In this document: piece by piece, positions 25,428 to 35,600 of the stretch
How the letters are laid out: every line of letters begins with the position of its first letter
How positions within the stretch are numbered: the stretch's first letter is position 1
NCBI GenBank assembly: GCA_019239895.1
Contig: JAFAZH010000019.1
Location: 1-64,000 of the forward strand
From: Abditibacteriaceae bacterium
GTDB lineage: Bacteria > Armatimonadota > Abditibacteriia > Abditibacteriales > Abditibacteriaceae
Direction: 5' to 3'
DNA length: 64,000 nucleotides
Notes under the pieces: model-generated
Told to the model about the DNA's origin: nothing
The model's database searches: none
The model's input: only the letters and a program-made list of their open reading frames with translations
Program-made: the position numbers and the translations under genes

Positions 25428-26707
25428 CGTCCTGTCCTTTCATTCATCGCACGATTATTGGGACTATTGGTGGCCGGGGTTTGCCCTGCCCCACCTGTCG
25501 AGACACCGGCGCTGTCACGGCCAGTTAGCGTCCCCTTATCACCCGCAGTACTAACCGGGTTAGCAGAGGTGCCATTGGCCGGGCCTGCGGTGCCACCATT
25601 CAGTTGCTCATCGGTATAGGTTCCACTCGCAGACGAGTTACGCTGCGCGTTCCGGGTAATATGCGCCATATTGGGCGGAACAAAGCCAGCGCGGGTGCGG
25701 ATGTCTTCCACGCCCACATTGCCTGTGCGCTGCGGGTCAGGCATTCCATTACTGGTGCCATTACTGGTGCTCAATGATTTGATATAAGCAATAAGCTTTA
25801 ACACATCAGCTTCACTCAAGCGATTCTTGAAGGTCGGCATAATCGGCTTGAAACCCGCTGCCACTTCCTTTTCTGGCAGAATAATAGAATCGTGAATATA
25901 ACGATCATCCGCGATAATGACCTTGGTCTTATTGCCATCTTCGGGCACTTCAATAGCGACTGGCTTGCCATAGATGCCGTTCAGCATCGGAGCACGCACG
26001 CTAGAGTTTAAACCGTGGCAGCCACTGCATCCATACTGGCGGAAAAGTGTTTCGCCTTGAGCCGCCGAAGAGTTGCGGGTTGTGCCTTCGCTGAGCCACC
26101 GCTCATAGTCGGCTGGCTCCATCGCGTGAACCCATCCTGTCATCGTAGAATGGTTTGTGCCGCAATATTCCGCGCAGAACAAGTGGTAGTCCCCCGCTTT
26201 GGTAGCCTGGAACCACTCCTGCACATAACGTCCAGGCAGCACATCCTGCTTGATGCGGAAGGCAGGCACGTAGAAATCATGGATAACATCTTCGGAGATC
26301 ATCGTTAATTTAATGGGACGACCTACTGGGATGTGCAACTCGTTCATCTCCCAACGACCATTCGGCTGCTGGAGTTTCCACATCCACTGCTTGCCCACCA
26401 CATCAATATTCATGGCACTCGCGGGTACGCGGATGTTGCCAAAATAGACAATGGTAGCAAATAAGAAGAGACCAAGGGAGATGATTAAGGGAATAATCGT
26501 CCAGGTCAATTCCAGTGTCAGATGTTCTAACGGCGGATTAGAGCGATTAACCTTATGGCCGCGCCGGTAGCGCACGGCAAAGAAAACCACAAAAAACATA
26601 ACCAGCAGGGTGAACAAGACCGTTATGGCGGTCAAGGCATACATGACCGCATCCACCCACGGTGCCGCCGTCGAAGCTCCTTCTGGATACAAGGGTAAAC
26701 CAAACAT
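25424..26707 (-). CDS. ctaC: Cytochrome c oxidase subunit II fused to cytochrome c (caa3)
   Basis: 427 residues: two N-terminal helices (about 18-45 and 72-95), then a CuA cupredoxin domain with [17 protein letters not shown] and the CuA loop [12 protein letters not shown], then a fused cytochrome c domain with heme site CSGCH and a distal Met candidate in [12 protein letters not shown]. This is the classic caa3 layout, taking electrons from cytochrome c or from complex III directly. The last 110 residues are Ser/Thr/Gly/Asn-rich and low-complexity ([19 protein letters not shown]), unusual in length. The upstream 33-base gap separates it from the SCO gene. Confidence 0.94.
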   Translation of the reverse strand: MFGLPLYPEGASTAAPWVDAVMYALTAITVLFTLLVMFFVVFFAVRYRRGHKVNRSNPPLEHLTLELTWTIIPLIISLGLFLFATIVYFGNIRVPASAMNIDVVGKQWMWKLQQPNGRWEMNELHIPVGRPIKLTMISEDVIHDFYVPAFRIKQDVLPGRYVQEWFQATKAGDYHLFCAEYCGTNHSTMTGWVHAMEPADYERWLSEGTTRNSSAAQGETLFRQYGCSGCHGLNSSVRAPMLNGIYGKPVAIEVPEDGNKTKVIIADDRYIHDSIILPEKEVAAGFKPIMPTFKNRLSEADVLKLIAYIKSLSTSNGTSNGMPDPQRTGNVGVEDIRTRAGFVPPNMAHITRNAQRNSSASGTYTDEQLNGGTAGPANGTSANPVSTAGDKGTLTGRDSAGVSTGGAGQTPATNSPNNRAMNERTGR

Positions 26708-26740
26708 AGAATGCTTAAATCCTTACCTGTCCTTCAACCT

Positions 26741-27709
26741 TTACTTCAGTTCCGCCACGACTCCCGGAATCTTATCTTGCTTCAATGGTACGTCCTGACC
26801 CTGCTGCCGTTTGCTCCACAATGACAAGCCGCCAATCAAGCTGCCCAAACCTACCATCGTGAGCAGTGCCCCTAAACGCACGAGAGCCAAAACGCCAATA
26901 CTATATTTCCCGGTGACTGGATTGTAGTGATAACACTGCAACCACAGATAATCTACTGGTGAGCCAATTTGATTTTTCGAGGCTTCCACCAGGGCGAACC
27001 GCAAATCGCGTGACGGATAGTTCAAACTATAAAAGTACCGGGCTACCTTGCCCTCTGGGGTCAGGATGACCACCCCATCCGGGTGAGCATACTGGCCTGT
27101 CTTGGCGTCAAAGGCATACCGAAATCCAATCGCCTGCGTCAAGCTTCCAATCGCGGTCTGTTGTCCCGTCAACAAGTGCCAGCCAGCTTCGGTTCCGGCA
27201 CGGCCATACTGCTTGAGCCAATCTTTCTTCGTATTCGCCGCATCTGCTGGTGTCTCACGCGGGTCAATACTCAAGACGACTAATTGAAAATCTTTACCAA
27301 CATCAAACTTTAACTCTTTCAGGCTGTCTATCAGCAGTTTCATCTCTTCGGGGCATAACATGCCACATTTATAATAGAGCGGCACGACCATTACTGGCTT
27401 CTTGCCGAAGTATTGCTGAAAGCGCACATCTTTGCCGGTGTCATCCCGAAAGTTCAAGTCTAACGGCACCTGCTGGTCTAATTTCTGATCAAAACCAATC
27501 TTCTTAATAATATCGTCTGGTAGATCATCCTGAGCCTCATGCGCCCAGAGCGGTGCTACGCTCGATATTAAGATGAGGATAAGCAGACTAAAGATTGAGG
27601 ATCGAGGATTGAGAATAGCCACACAGTCATGGCGTGCCCTTGTTATGGCTATGCTCCCACCTCGTCTTTGATCCTTCGCTCCTGCCAGTTTTTTATACAT
27701 CCCCATCAT
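26741..27709 (-). CDS. SCO1/SenC copper chaperone with C-terminal membrane anchor
   Basis: About 322 residues. The thioredoxin-like SCO domain has the copper site YKCGMLCPEEM (C-x3-C) and the conserved histidine in YAHPDGVVILTPEG. It delivers copper to the CuA centre of subunit II, encoded just downstream. A hydrophobic segment near residue 50 serves as signal, and another near the C-terminus (VRLGALLTMVGLGSLIGGL) as anchor, facing the periplasm. ATG at 27709 (after AAAGGCGGG) is preferred to a TTG at 27736. The N-terminal stretch VAILNPRSSIFSLLIL is encoded by a simple GATTGAGGATCGAGGATTGA-like repeat, suggesting the leader was built from repeat DNA. Confidence 0.88.
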   Translation of the reverse strand: MMGMYKKLAGAKDQRRGGSIAITRARHDCVAILNPRSSIFSLLILILISSVAPLWAHEAQDDLPDDIIKKIGFDQKLDQQVPLDLNFRDDTGKDVRFQQYFGKKPVMVVPLYYKCGMLCPEEMKLLIDSLKELKFDVGKDFQLVVLSIDPRETPADAANTKKDWLKQYGRAGTEAGWHLLTGQQTAIGSLTQAIGFRYAFDAKTGQYAHPDGVVILTPEGKVARYFYSLNYPSRDLRFALVEASKNQIGSPVDYLWLQCYHYNPVTGKYSIGVLALVRLGALLTMVGLGSLIGGLSLWSKRQQGQDVPLKQDKIPGVVAELK

Positions 27710-27759
27710 AAACAACCCGCCTTTAGAACGGCCCAACCATTTGCTTCACAACGACAACA

Positions 27760-28347
27760 TTACTTCTGTCGTCCTTCTAACAACGTCCCGCCACTGGCTT
27801 CAGAGGGCATCTGATCCAGAGTGGCTCCTGCTGTTGCCTCTCCGCTGGAAGCAGCACCGGCTTTTGGCTGCTCCGCCGCGATATAGCTCATATCGTTGCT
27901 GGGCACAGTCATGGTGACACCCTGCGTTGGCTGGTCGAGCTTCGCCAGACCCGCGGCTTCCATTTGCTTATTCTCGGCCAATCGTTCGGCCTGCCCCACT
28001 TCCCACGGCAGATGCGGATCGCCCGGTTTCTGGTCGGGATTGGGGAACAGGCGAGGCTGGTTTTTGGGCGGCATCACATGCGTATTAAACAAAGGGCTGG
28101 GCAGCAAATCTCTGGACGCGGCGATATTCGCCATCACCGAGAACATCAGCCACATCGCCACAAATGTCAATGCGGTGCCTACGGCCAAGCCCCCGAACCA
28201 TTTGCCTAAGTTACCCAGGTCTACATCCCGATTTTCATGACCGTTGAGTACACCATGCTCCTGCGTCCCCTGCGGTGTGGTGCGCTCGACCTGAATCTCA
28301 TCATGATGCTGCTCAAGAGGTTGGCCGGATTCACCCTTGTTCGCCAT
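27760..28347 (-). CDS. Single-span membrane protein of the respiratory operon
   Basis: 195 residues: a hydrophilic, His/Glu-rich N-terminus (about 1-48), one transmembrane helix (GGLAVGTALTFVAMWLMFSV, 49-70) and a periplasmic part with PPKNQPRLFPNPDQKPGDPH. Pro-rich segments of this kind are seen in small proteins of alternative complex III/cox loci in several phyla, but I cannot name a family. The tail is Ala/Ser/Gly-rich. It starts 2 bases before the ActF stop, so it is co-translated. A structural or assembly role is likely. Confidence 0.75.
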   Translation of the reverse strand: MANKGESGQPLEQHHDEIQVERTTPQGTQEHGVLNGHENRDVDLGNLGKWFGGLAVGTALTFVAMWLMFSVMANIAASRDLLPSPLFNTHVMPPKNQPRLFPNPDQKPGDPHLPWEVGQAERLAENKQMEAAGLAKLDQPTQGVTMTVPSNDMSYIAAEQPKAGAASSGEATAGATLDQMPSEASGGTLLEGRQK

Positions 28348-28349
28348 GA

Positions 28350-29660
28350 TTAATCACCTCTCCCATGCGCGGCAGCGGCTTGTGCCCCAGCCAGAGCGGG
28401 AACTTCATGCCCGCCGTGCCCGACAGCCTCCGCGTGACCATGATGGCCATGCGGCGGCCAGTACAGGCGGAAGCGTGGGTCATACTTGGCTACCAGGGTT
28501 TTATCTTTCAGTTGCATCGTCCACAACACCAGCCACAGGCCACCCATTGCCAGCGGCAAGCCAATATCCATCGGACTAATTGTCAGCCCCGGCCTGAAAT
28601 GCGGCGCTGTCCACCAGAACAAGTCTACAAAGCGCATGAAGATAATAAACGCCCCCAGCTTAGCCAGATTCCGCAGGCGCACCTTCACCGTACTCGACAT
28701 CAACGTAAAGAACGGCGCAAAAAAGTGGAAGGCTATAAGACCAAATCCAATAATGGGCCAGCCATTATGCGACCGTTCTACATACCAGGTGGCTTCCTCA
28801 GCCGTGTTGCCCGAATAAGTAATGACATACTGCGAGAACGACATATAAGCCCACAGCAAAGTAAAGGCGAGCGTAAAGTTGCCAATGTCGCGGAAGTAGC
28901 GGTCGGGTATCCGCTCCCCGACACCCTCGCCTTTAGTCACCTCAGTCGCCAGAATCGCCATCAGCGCCCAGGTGGAGAGACCCTGACCCACGACATAAAG
29001 GAAGCCAATGATTGAAGAAACCCAGTGTGGCGTGAGGGTCATCACCCAGTCAATTGACAAGACTGTAACGGTTATAACGTACCACACGATGCAAGGCGCG
29101 CTAAACACACTCAGCCAACTGGTGATTTCAGGATCGTCTTTCTCATCTAACTTCGCATACCGGCTGTTGATAATGGTAGATATAGCGATCCAACTGGCGA
29201 ACATGATGACTACACGAGCAATGACAAAGGCTGGCGTCATCCACCAGGTCTGCCCTTGCAAAACCTTGTCATGGGCCACTTCATCAGGCCGCGCCCAGGC
29301 ATATATTTGTGGATAGCCAATGATAATCGGGATGTAAAGCACAGCCATCACCGGCAATAGGCGTGAGGCCGCTTCCAGGAAACGGCGGAGGACAAAGCCC
29401 CAGCCGCCACCAACTACATTATGCACCAGGAGCAGCGCGAGAGAGCCAACTGTAATGCCCAACCAGAACACATAGGACATCAAGTAGGAGGCCCAGAAAC
29501 GCGACCAAAAACCCTGAGCCGAAGCTCCCATCGCCACGCTAAGCCCGGTGAGCACCAGACCGACGACGGCGATGATGGTACCCGTGCTGCGTAGTTTGGC
29601 AATCTGCGGTGCCATCTGGGACGTATTGAGTGTAGTTAAATCGAACTGGTCTGTATTCAT
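28350..29660 (-). CDS. actF: Alternative complex III subunit F (ActF)
   Basis: 436 residues, about ten transmembrane helices, of the NrfD-like family that includes ActC and ActF. Typical parts are FWLGITVGSLALLLVHNVVG (a conserved glycine/histidine region near the quinol side), WWMTPAFVIARVVIMFASW, SIDWVMTLTPHWVSSIIGF and SQYVITYSGNTAEEATWY. With ActC it anchors the quinol:cytochrome c oxidoreductase in the membrane. The C-terminus is His/Gly-rich (HGHHGHAEAVGHGGHE). Gene order A-B-C-D-E-F is complete and collinear here. Confidence 0.92.
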   Translation of the reverse strand: MNTDQFDLTTLNTSQMAPQIAKLRSTGTIIAVVGLVLTGLSVAMGASAQGFWSRFWASYLMSYVFWLGITVGSLALLLVHNVVGGGWGFVLRRFLEAASRLLPVMAVLYIPIIIGYPQIYAWARPDEVAHDKVLQGQTWWMTPAFVIARVVIMFASWIAISTIINSRYAKLDEKDDPEITSWLSVFSAPCIVWYVITVTVLSIDWVMTLTPHWVSSIIGFLYVVGQGLSTWALMAILATEVTKGEGVGERIPDRYFRDIGNFTLAFTLLWAYMSFSQYVITYSGNTAEEATWYVERSHNGWPIIGFGLIAFHFFAPFFTLMSSTVKVRLRNLAKLGAFIIFMRFVDLFWWTAPHFRPGLTISPMDIGLPLAMGGLWLVLWTMQLKDKTLVAKYDPRFRLYWPPHGHHGHAEAVGHGGHEVPALAGAQAAAAHGRGD

Positions 29661-29704
29661 AACCGATAGTCTCGAAATTTCGCTGCTAGCTTGCGCTGTG
29701 TCTC

Positions 29705-30505
29705 CTAAGGCCGCACCGATACTGGCGGCGCTGAATTGGGCTGCGATACGACAGGCGATTGCGGCGCTAGATGAGAAGGCAATTTGCCATTCCTTGGTTG
29801 CTGAACGGACGGCGACCCATAAGAAACACCGGCACTTTGACCGTATCCAGTTTTACCTGCCGTATCCGTCGGGTTATTCCCAGCCTGAGTACCATTCGGC
29901 GAAGCCCCGCCTGTCCCCAGGGTGCCCTGCGCTGTGACTTGCACCGGAGCCGCCTTGGTAGTGTGTTGCAACACTCGAATGTAGGCGGCAATACGCCAGC
30001 GGTCTTCCGGGGAGACCCGGGAAGCATAGCTATACATCACACCATAGCCGTTGGTTATCACATCGTAGAAGTGACCCACCGGGGCATTCATCAAGCGTGG
30101 GATGTGATAGTCGGGCGGTGGTGAAAAACCCCGCTTGACGATCATACCCTGCCCATCGCCCGCCTTACTATGGCAAGGAGAGCAATAAATATCGAACCGT
30201 TCCTGCCCCCGCGCTAAATCCTTCTCCGTCATAGCGAAGGGAAATGTATTCACCAGCCGACCATTCATGCGTCCGGTGTACATCACGTCACTGGTACGCA
30301 ATTCGCCACGCGCCACCGTGCCCGGCACGAGCGGCTGCGACGACGAACCATTGGGCATAAACGGTTCCGGCTCCAAAGGCTTATAACGCGATTCATTCCA
30401 CATCGAGACTGGCTGCGAATGCCAATCTCGCGTGCAACCGCTGACCAGCAGCAAGGTGGTGAGGGCACAACTACTGATGATCCGTCTTGAAAATAATCGA
30501 ATCAT
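29705..30505 (-). CDS. actE: Alternative complex III subunit E, monoheme cytochrome c lipoprotein
   Basis: 266 residues. A lipoprotein signal ends in LVSGC (Cys24), so the protein is membrane-anchored on the outer face. One c-type heme site CSPCH follows in RFDIYCSPCHSKAGDGQGM. The fold continues with MSYAS-type region GVMYSYASRVSPEDRWRI, supplying the distal Met. It passes electrons out of the complex toward the caa3 oxidase. The last 70 residues are a low-complexity Ser/Gly/Gln/Asn tail. It starts 7 bases after ActD. Confidence 0.92.
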   Translation of the reverse strand: MIRLFSRRIISSCALTTLLLVSGCTRDWHSQPVSMWNESRYKPLEPEPFMPNGSSSQPLVPGTVARGELRTSDVMYTGRMNGRLVNTFPFAMTEKDLARGQERFDIYCSPCHSKAGDGQGMIVKRGFSPPPDYHIPRLMNAPVGHFYDVITNGYGVMYSYASRVSPEDRWRIAAYIRVLQHTTKAAPVQVTAQGTLGTGGASPNGTQAGNNPTDTAGKTGYGQSAGVSYGSPSVQQPRNGKLPSHLAPQSPVVSQPNSAPPVSVRP

Positions 30506-30512
30506 GATTCTC

Positions 30513-31058
30513 TTAACGCTCGACTTCCGAAACTCCGAGGGGGGACAACCCCTGCAAAAACTTCATAGTTTCTTCGCGGTTGAATTTAGCGTCTTTTTCT
30601 TCTATGCATAGAAAGAAGCGGTCAGACGAAGCCCGTGCAAAGGCGGGCACGTTAAAGACTGGATGATAGGGCATGGGTAAGCCATTGAGGATCAACATGC
30701 TAAGAGTACCAGTAAGGGCCGAGATGAGTACCGTGCATTCAAAGGTAATGGCAATGAAGTGCGGCCAGCCAAAAAGGGGCCGTCCTGCAATATTAATCGG
30801 ATAAGCGATGGTCGTACACCACCACAGCAGGGTAAACCCACCGATACCGCCGCAGAAGCCTCCAATCAGAGTCAGCAGAGGCACTCGCTTGTCTCGAAAG
30901 CCCAAAGCTTCTGACATACCCTCAACGGGAAACGGCGCATAAGCATCCATTTGTTTATAACCGGCATCACGCGCCTGGGCCGCCGCATCCAGCAGTTGCT
31001 CCGGCGTCTCGAACTCCGCCAGAATGCCGTACAGTGGTGATTGCTTGTTAGTTTCCAT
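30513..31058 (-). CDS. actD: Alternative complex III subunit D (DUF3341)
   Basis: 181 residues with two transmembrane helices (about 60-85 and 100-125). The opening YGILAEFETPEQLLDAAAQA, DAYAPFPVEGMSEALG and central PLLTLIGGFCGGIGGFTLLW are characteristic of the DUF3341/ActD family. It is a membrane subunit of the complex near the quinol site. Positioned between ActC and ActE as in other known act operons. Confidence 0.93.
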   Translation of the reverse strand: METNKQSPLYGILAEFETPEQLLDAAAQARDAGYKQMDAYAPFPVEGMSEALGFRDKRVPLLTLIGGFCGGIGGFTLLWWCTTIAYPINIAGRPLFGWPHFIAITFECTVLISALTGTLSMLILNGLPMPYHPVFNVPAFARASSDRFFLCIEEKDAKFNREETMKFLQGLSPLGVSEVER

Positions 31059-31106
31059 TATCTTTTCACTCGCTTGCCTCTAAATTGCAATCAGAATTAT
31101 TGACCC

Positions 31107-32669
31107 TTACGCCTGGGCTGGTCTTGGCTTTAAATTAGACCCTGTCGTTTGACCATCTCCGCTGGTTTCCGCCTCTTCATAGGCCACTTCGCCAGCTCCC
31201 GCCGTATGCCCTTCATGATGCACTAATTCACGAACCTCAGCCATCGAGATGGAGGGCAGGACCCGCACGAAGAGTAGGAACAGAGTGCTAAACAAGCCTA
31301 TCGAGCCAATAAACTGCGCCCAGTCCCAGAAGGTGGGATAATACATGCCCCACGCAGCGGGCAGGTAGTCGCGGTGTAAGCTGACCACGATAATGACAAA
31401 CCGCTCCAGGAACATGCCCACACTGACAATAAGTGACACAATGAACAGGCACGGAATATTGGTGCGCATCTTGCGGAACCACAAAATTTGTGGCGCGAAG
31501 CCATTACAGAAGAACAGCGCCCAATAGGAGGGGCCATAAGGCCCTACCATACGGTTAGTGGTCATGTATTGTTCATAAGTGTTGCGGCTAAAATAGCCCA
31601 TGAACAATTCCATCAAATAACCATAGAACACGACCATACCAGTGGCCAACATGACCTTGCCGCAGTTCTCCAAGTGCTTCATTGTAATCACATCGCGCAG
31701 ATTACAAAGGGCGCGCATAGGAATAGCCAGAATCAGCACAAATGCAAAGCCAGCAAAGATAGCACCCGCCACGAAGTAAGGCGGGAAAATCGTGGAGTGC
31801 CAACCCGGAACGATACCCACCGAGAAGTCAAAGCTGATAACACTATGCACCGAAAGCACGAGGGGGGTTGAAATCGCTGCCAGTAATAAGTAGATGGCTG
31901 TGTAACGATGCCAGTGTTTGGCTGAACCACGCCACCCCAGGGCAAACACGCCATAAATGATCTTGGCAAAACGATTGGTGGCCCGGTCACGCAAAGTCGC
32001 CAGGTCTGGAATCAAGCCCACATACCAGAAGGTCGCGGAGACGGTGAAGTACGTGGACACCGCGAACACGTCCCAGATCAGCGGACTGCGAAACTGGGGC
32101 CAGAGCTGCATCGTGTTGGGCACCGGGAACATCCAGTACGCATACTGGTGGCGGCCCAAGTGCAAGAGCGGGTACATACCCGCACACATCACAGCAAAGA
32201 TCGTCATCGCTTCGGCAAAGCGGTTGATAGAGGTGCGCCAGTTCTGGTGAAACAGCAATAAGATAGCGGAAATCAGGGTTCCGGCGTGACCGATACCAAT
32301 CCACCAGACGAAGCTGATAATGTCGAAGCCCCAGCCAACGGGAATGTTGATACCCCACATTCCCACGCCCTGTAAGATTACCATTGACAAGGCCGTCAGC
32401 ATCAACAGCAACAGGCTGACCGTCATCGCCAGGCCGACCAGCCAACCCGTCCACAGGTTACCATGCAAGATGATTTCGCTGATCTTTTGTGAGATCGAGC
32501 CATAGGTATGCCCCGGCTCTATAATAGCAAAGGTTTCTTCATCGCCCACTGGCACTGGTGGCGCGGCGTGACCGGGCGCAGGCACGATGCCCGTGCCACC
32601 GGGTGCGGTGAGCGTTCCGGCGCTGGCAGCCTGGGCCGAGGCGTTAATCGCTCGAGCTTTCTTGGCCAT
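31107..32669 (-). CDS. actC: Alternative complex III subunit C (NrfD/PsrC family)
   Basis: 520 residues. An N-terminal hydrophilic stretch with FAIIEPGHTYGSISQKISEI precedes about ten transmembrane helices, including WWIGIGHAGTLISAILLLFH, with the conserved GHAGT quinol-region histidine. SVHSVISFDFSVGIVPGWHS and MATGMVVFYGYLMELFMGYF-type helices follow. Forms the quinol-oxidising membrane core together with ActF. Its ATG overlaps the stop of ActB by one base (TAATG), so the two are translationally coupled. The C-terminus is polar and Glu-rich. Confidence 0.94.
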   Translation of the reverse strand: MAKKARAINASAQAASAGTLTAPGGTGIVPAPGHAAPPVPVGDEETFAIIEPGHTYGSISQKISEIILHGNLWTGWLVGLAMTVSLLLLMLTALSMVILQGVGMWGINIPVGWGFDIISFVWWIGIGHAGTLISAILLLFHQNWRTSINRFAEAMTIFAVMCAGMYPLLHLGRHQYAYWMFPVPNTMQLWPQFRSPLIWDVFAVSTYFTVSATFWYVGLIPDLATLRDRATNRFAKIIYGVFALGWRGSAKHWHRYTAIYLLLAAISTPLVLSVHSVISFDFSVGIVPGWHSTIFPPYFVAGAIFAGFAFVLILAIPMRALCNLRDVITMKHLENCGKVMLATGMVVFYGYLMELFMGYFSRNTYEQYMTTNRMVGPYGPSYWALFFCNGFAPQILWFRKMRTNIPCLFIVSLIVSVGMFLERFVIIVVSLHRDYLPAAWGMYYPTFWDWAQFIGSIGLFSTLFLLFVRVLPSISMAEVRELVHHEGHTAGAGEVAYEEAETSGDGQTTGSNLKPRPAQA

Positions 32670-35600
32670 TAGCCAATCTCCTTCCGACGTGCATCTAAGT
32701 TTTGTGATGAGGCTGGCGCAGCAGTTTCAGCACCCTTGTGCTCTTTGGCCCCTTCAGACGGAATATCCGGGTTCGGATTAAAGACCCGCGCTAAATAAGT
32801 CGTGCGGGGCTTTGTGTTCAATTCAGTCAACATACCATAGTTATGCGGCTGCACTTTAAGCTTGGAAACTCGACTATTTGGGTCGTTGATGTTACCAAAG
32901 ACAATGGCATCGGTGGGACACGCTTGAGCGCAGGCAGTTACGATTTCGCCATCCCGAATCGGGCGTTCTTCCTTTTCCGCCTGGATGCGCGCTTCACTGA
33001 CCCGCTGAATGCAATAGGTGCATTTCTCCATTACGCCACGACTACGCACCGTCACGTCCGGGTTCTTCATTAACTTAATTTGCGGCGTTTCCTGATCCGA
33101 ATACTGCAAGAAGTTAAAGCGGCGCACCTTATAGGGGCAGTTATTGGAGCAATATTTCGTGCCAATGCAGCGATTATACGTCTGCTCATTAATGCCTTCG
33201 GCGCTGTGTGAGGTCGCTTCCACCGGGCAGACCAATTCGCAGGGTGCTTTTTCGCAGTGCATACAGGGTCGCGGTTGGAAATAAGTGGCTGGGTTCTCCA
33301 GACTGCCTTGATAATAAGTATCAACGCGCAGCCAGTGCATTTCGCGCCCACGCGCCACCTCAGTCTTACCCACGACCGGAATATTGTTCTCAGATTGGCA
33401 ACCTAAGATACACGCGTTGCAGCCAATGCAGGAATGAATATCAATCGCCATGCCCCACTGATATTCGCCATAAAGAGGAACTTGCTCTGGATACTTAGCG
33501 AGAGAGTGTTCATTGTTGCCACGCACATCCTTGCCGCCAACCTGCGCGCTGGTTATGGGAAGTCGGGCATTCGGGCCTTCATGCTTGGGTTCAATATGCT
33601 CACCAGGAGCCGGATTCTGCGTATCTGATGGCCATTCGTTGGGGAACAAGTTCGGATTCTTCTCTTCTTCTCCCTCTTCAGCACCATAGTGACCCTTCAT
33701 AAATTCTGTAATGGTCGTGTGCTGAATCAAACCACGTTCATACGTGTTATCCAGTTCTTTGGGTGTGCCAGTGTCAATGGCATGGTGGTGCTGCGTCGTG
33801 GCTAACCAGTAACGCTCTCCTGTGGTCGCGGGCTTATCAATCGCATCGAACCAAGGGGCTTTAGAGGTGCGAACCTGGTAAGCGTTATATGATCCGGTAT
33901 CCGTGCCAATCTTACCAGCGCGCGTGCGTCCGAAGCCGAGCTGTAAGGTGACGGAACCATCCGGCTGCCCCGGCATAATCCAAACTGGGGCACTCACTTT
34001 TTTACCGTTGTGCGCTACCTCAATTAAGTGTTCATTAGCGACACCAATTTGCTCCGCCGAGGCCGGGCTAATGATAGCCACACCATCCCAACTGACATTG
34101 GTCAAAGGCCGGGGCAATTCTTGGAGCCAGCCATTATTGGCATAGCGTCCATCCCACACGCCATGATCGGGCCGAAAGACAACTTCCCAACCATTGTCTG
34201 CGGCGGGCACTGGAGCCGCTGCTGCCGCAAAATTGGCCTTTACAGTAACGGTCGCAGGACGTGCTGCGGTGTTAGGCATAACGCCATCGTGCAGCACTTT
34301 CTGCCAGTATTTATCGAAGGCACTGGCGGCGGCTTGCTGCGCCGCTAAAGGCGCATTGGCTGGAGCGGGCGAATGCCTGCTCTCCCAGTAACCGCGCACA
34401 ATGTCGTAGCTGGGACGGCTGCCTTCACCCAGGAACGCGGAGAGAACCTCATACGGGGTACGGACTTCCTCATACAGTGGCCGCACCAGGGGTTGAATAA
34501 TGCTGACGGTGCCATCATAGGCACGGGCATCGCCCCAGGCTTCAAGCGTGTGCGCTTCGGGAATATGCCAGTCGCTCAAAGCCGCTGTTTCGTCGTAATG
34601 TGTCCCTAAGTGAATCGTCAGAGGCCGATTTGGGTTTTTCTTCGGGTCACCACCAGCCCCGACAAGAGCATCGCCCAAGTTTAAATCTGCCGGAGTATTA
34701 TGCACGGGGTTGCCGCCCAGAATCAGGAGCGTTTTAACCGTGCCCGCTTTGATGTCACTAATCAAACTGCTCAACGAGGTCGTCTGCTCTTCAGGCCGGG
34801 CGGCAACCGGAGTCACATAATCTACTGTCGTGCCCACCGCTCCTAATGCCTGATTCATAGCGTGAGCCAGGGCATGGACAATTGGTGGCTGGAATTCGCC
34901 GGGCACAATCAGGCAAGCACCATGATGGGCTTGCAAGTCTTTCACGAGAGGGGCCAGCCAGCTTTGCGCCGCTGGAATAGTCTGCCCATTGACGCCTGCC
35001 ACGCCCAGTTGCCCGGCCAACGCCCGTGCAAAACCTTCGACTTGACTGGCCTTCATGGGCAAGCGGTGATCGGCCATCATGCCGGTAATGGTGGTGGTGC
35101 TTTCGACCACATAGAGCCGGTTCAAATCGGCTTCGGTGCTGCTCTTATTTACCTTGCGGCCACTGATGTAGTCCGCCGCATAGCGCACATGGCCGGGCAG
35201 GTCTAACAGAAAGTTAGAATCCAGCGAAACAATGCGCTTGGCTTTATCGAAGTGATAGATGGGATCAACGTCCACCCCGAATGCCATGCGTGATCCGGCC
35301 CGCGCACCATCATAGTTCACAGGCTCATACTGGTGCCACTTGGCTGCGGGGAAAGCTGCCAGCAAGCGGGTCAGTTGATCGGCGAGGGTGGGTGAAGTCA
35401 CCGTTTCGGTTAGAATGCGCAACCCAGCGCCCCCCGTGGCGTGCAGAGTATCCAGAAAGCTCTTACCGTTATCGCCTGGCACCGTCAGCATCCCGACGAA
35501 GCTATCCCAGGTGCTAACCACGCCCTGCTCCAGAGTGTTTTGTGAACGGTCGGGATCGTAGAGTGAATAAAGCGTTGCCTGCATCCAGACATCGGTGCGA

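Noticed and set aside
28365-29015. A 216-codon plus-strand frame opposite ActF
   Set aside because: The minus strand carries the complete, conserved ActF gene; the plus-strand translation is rich in His/Gln/Arg without any domain.
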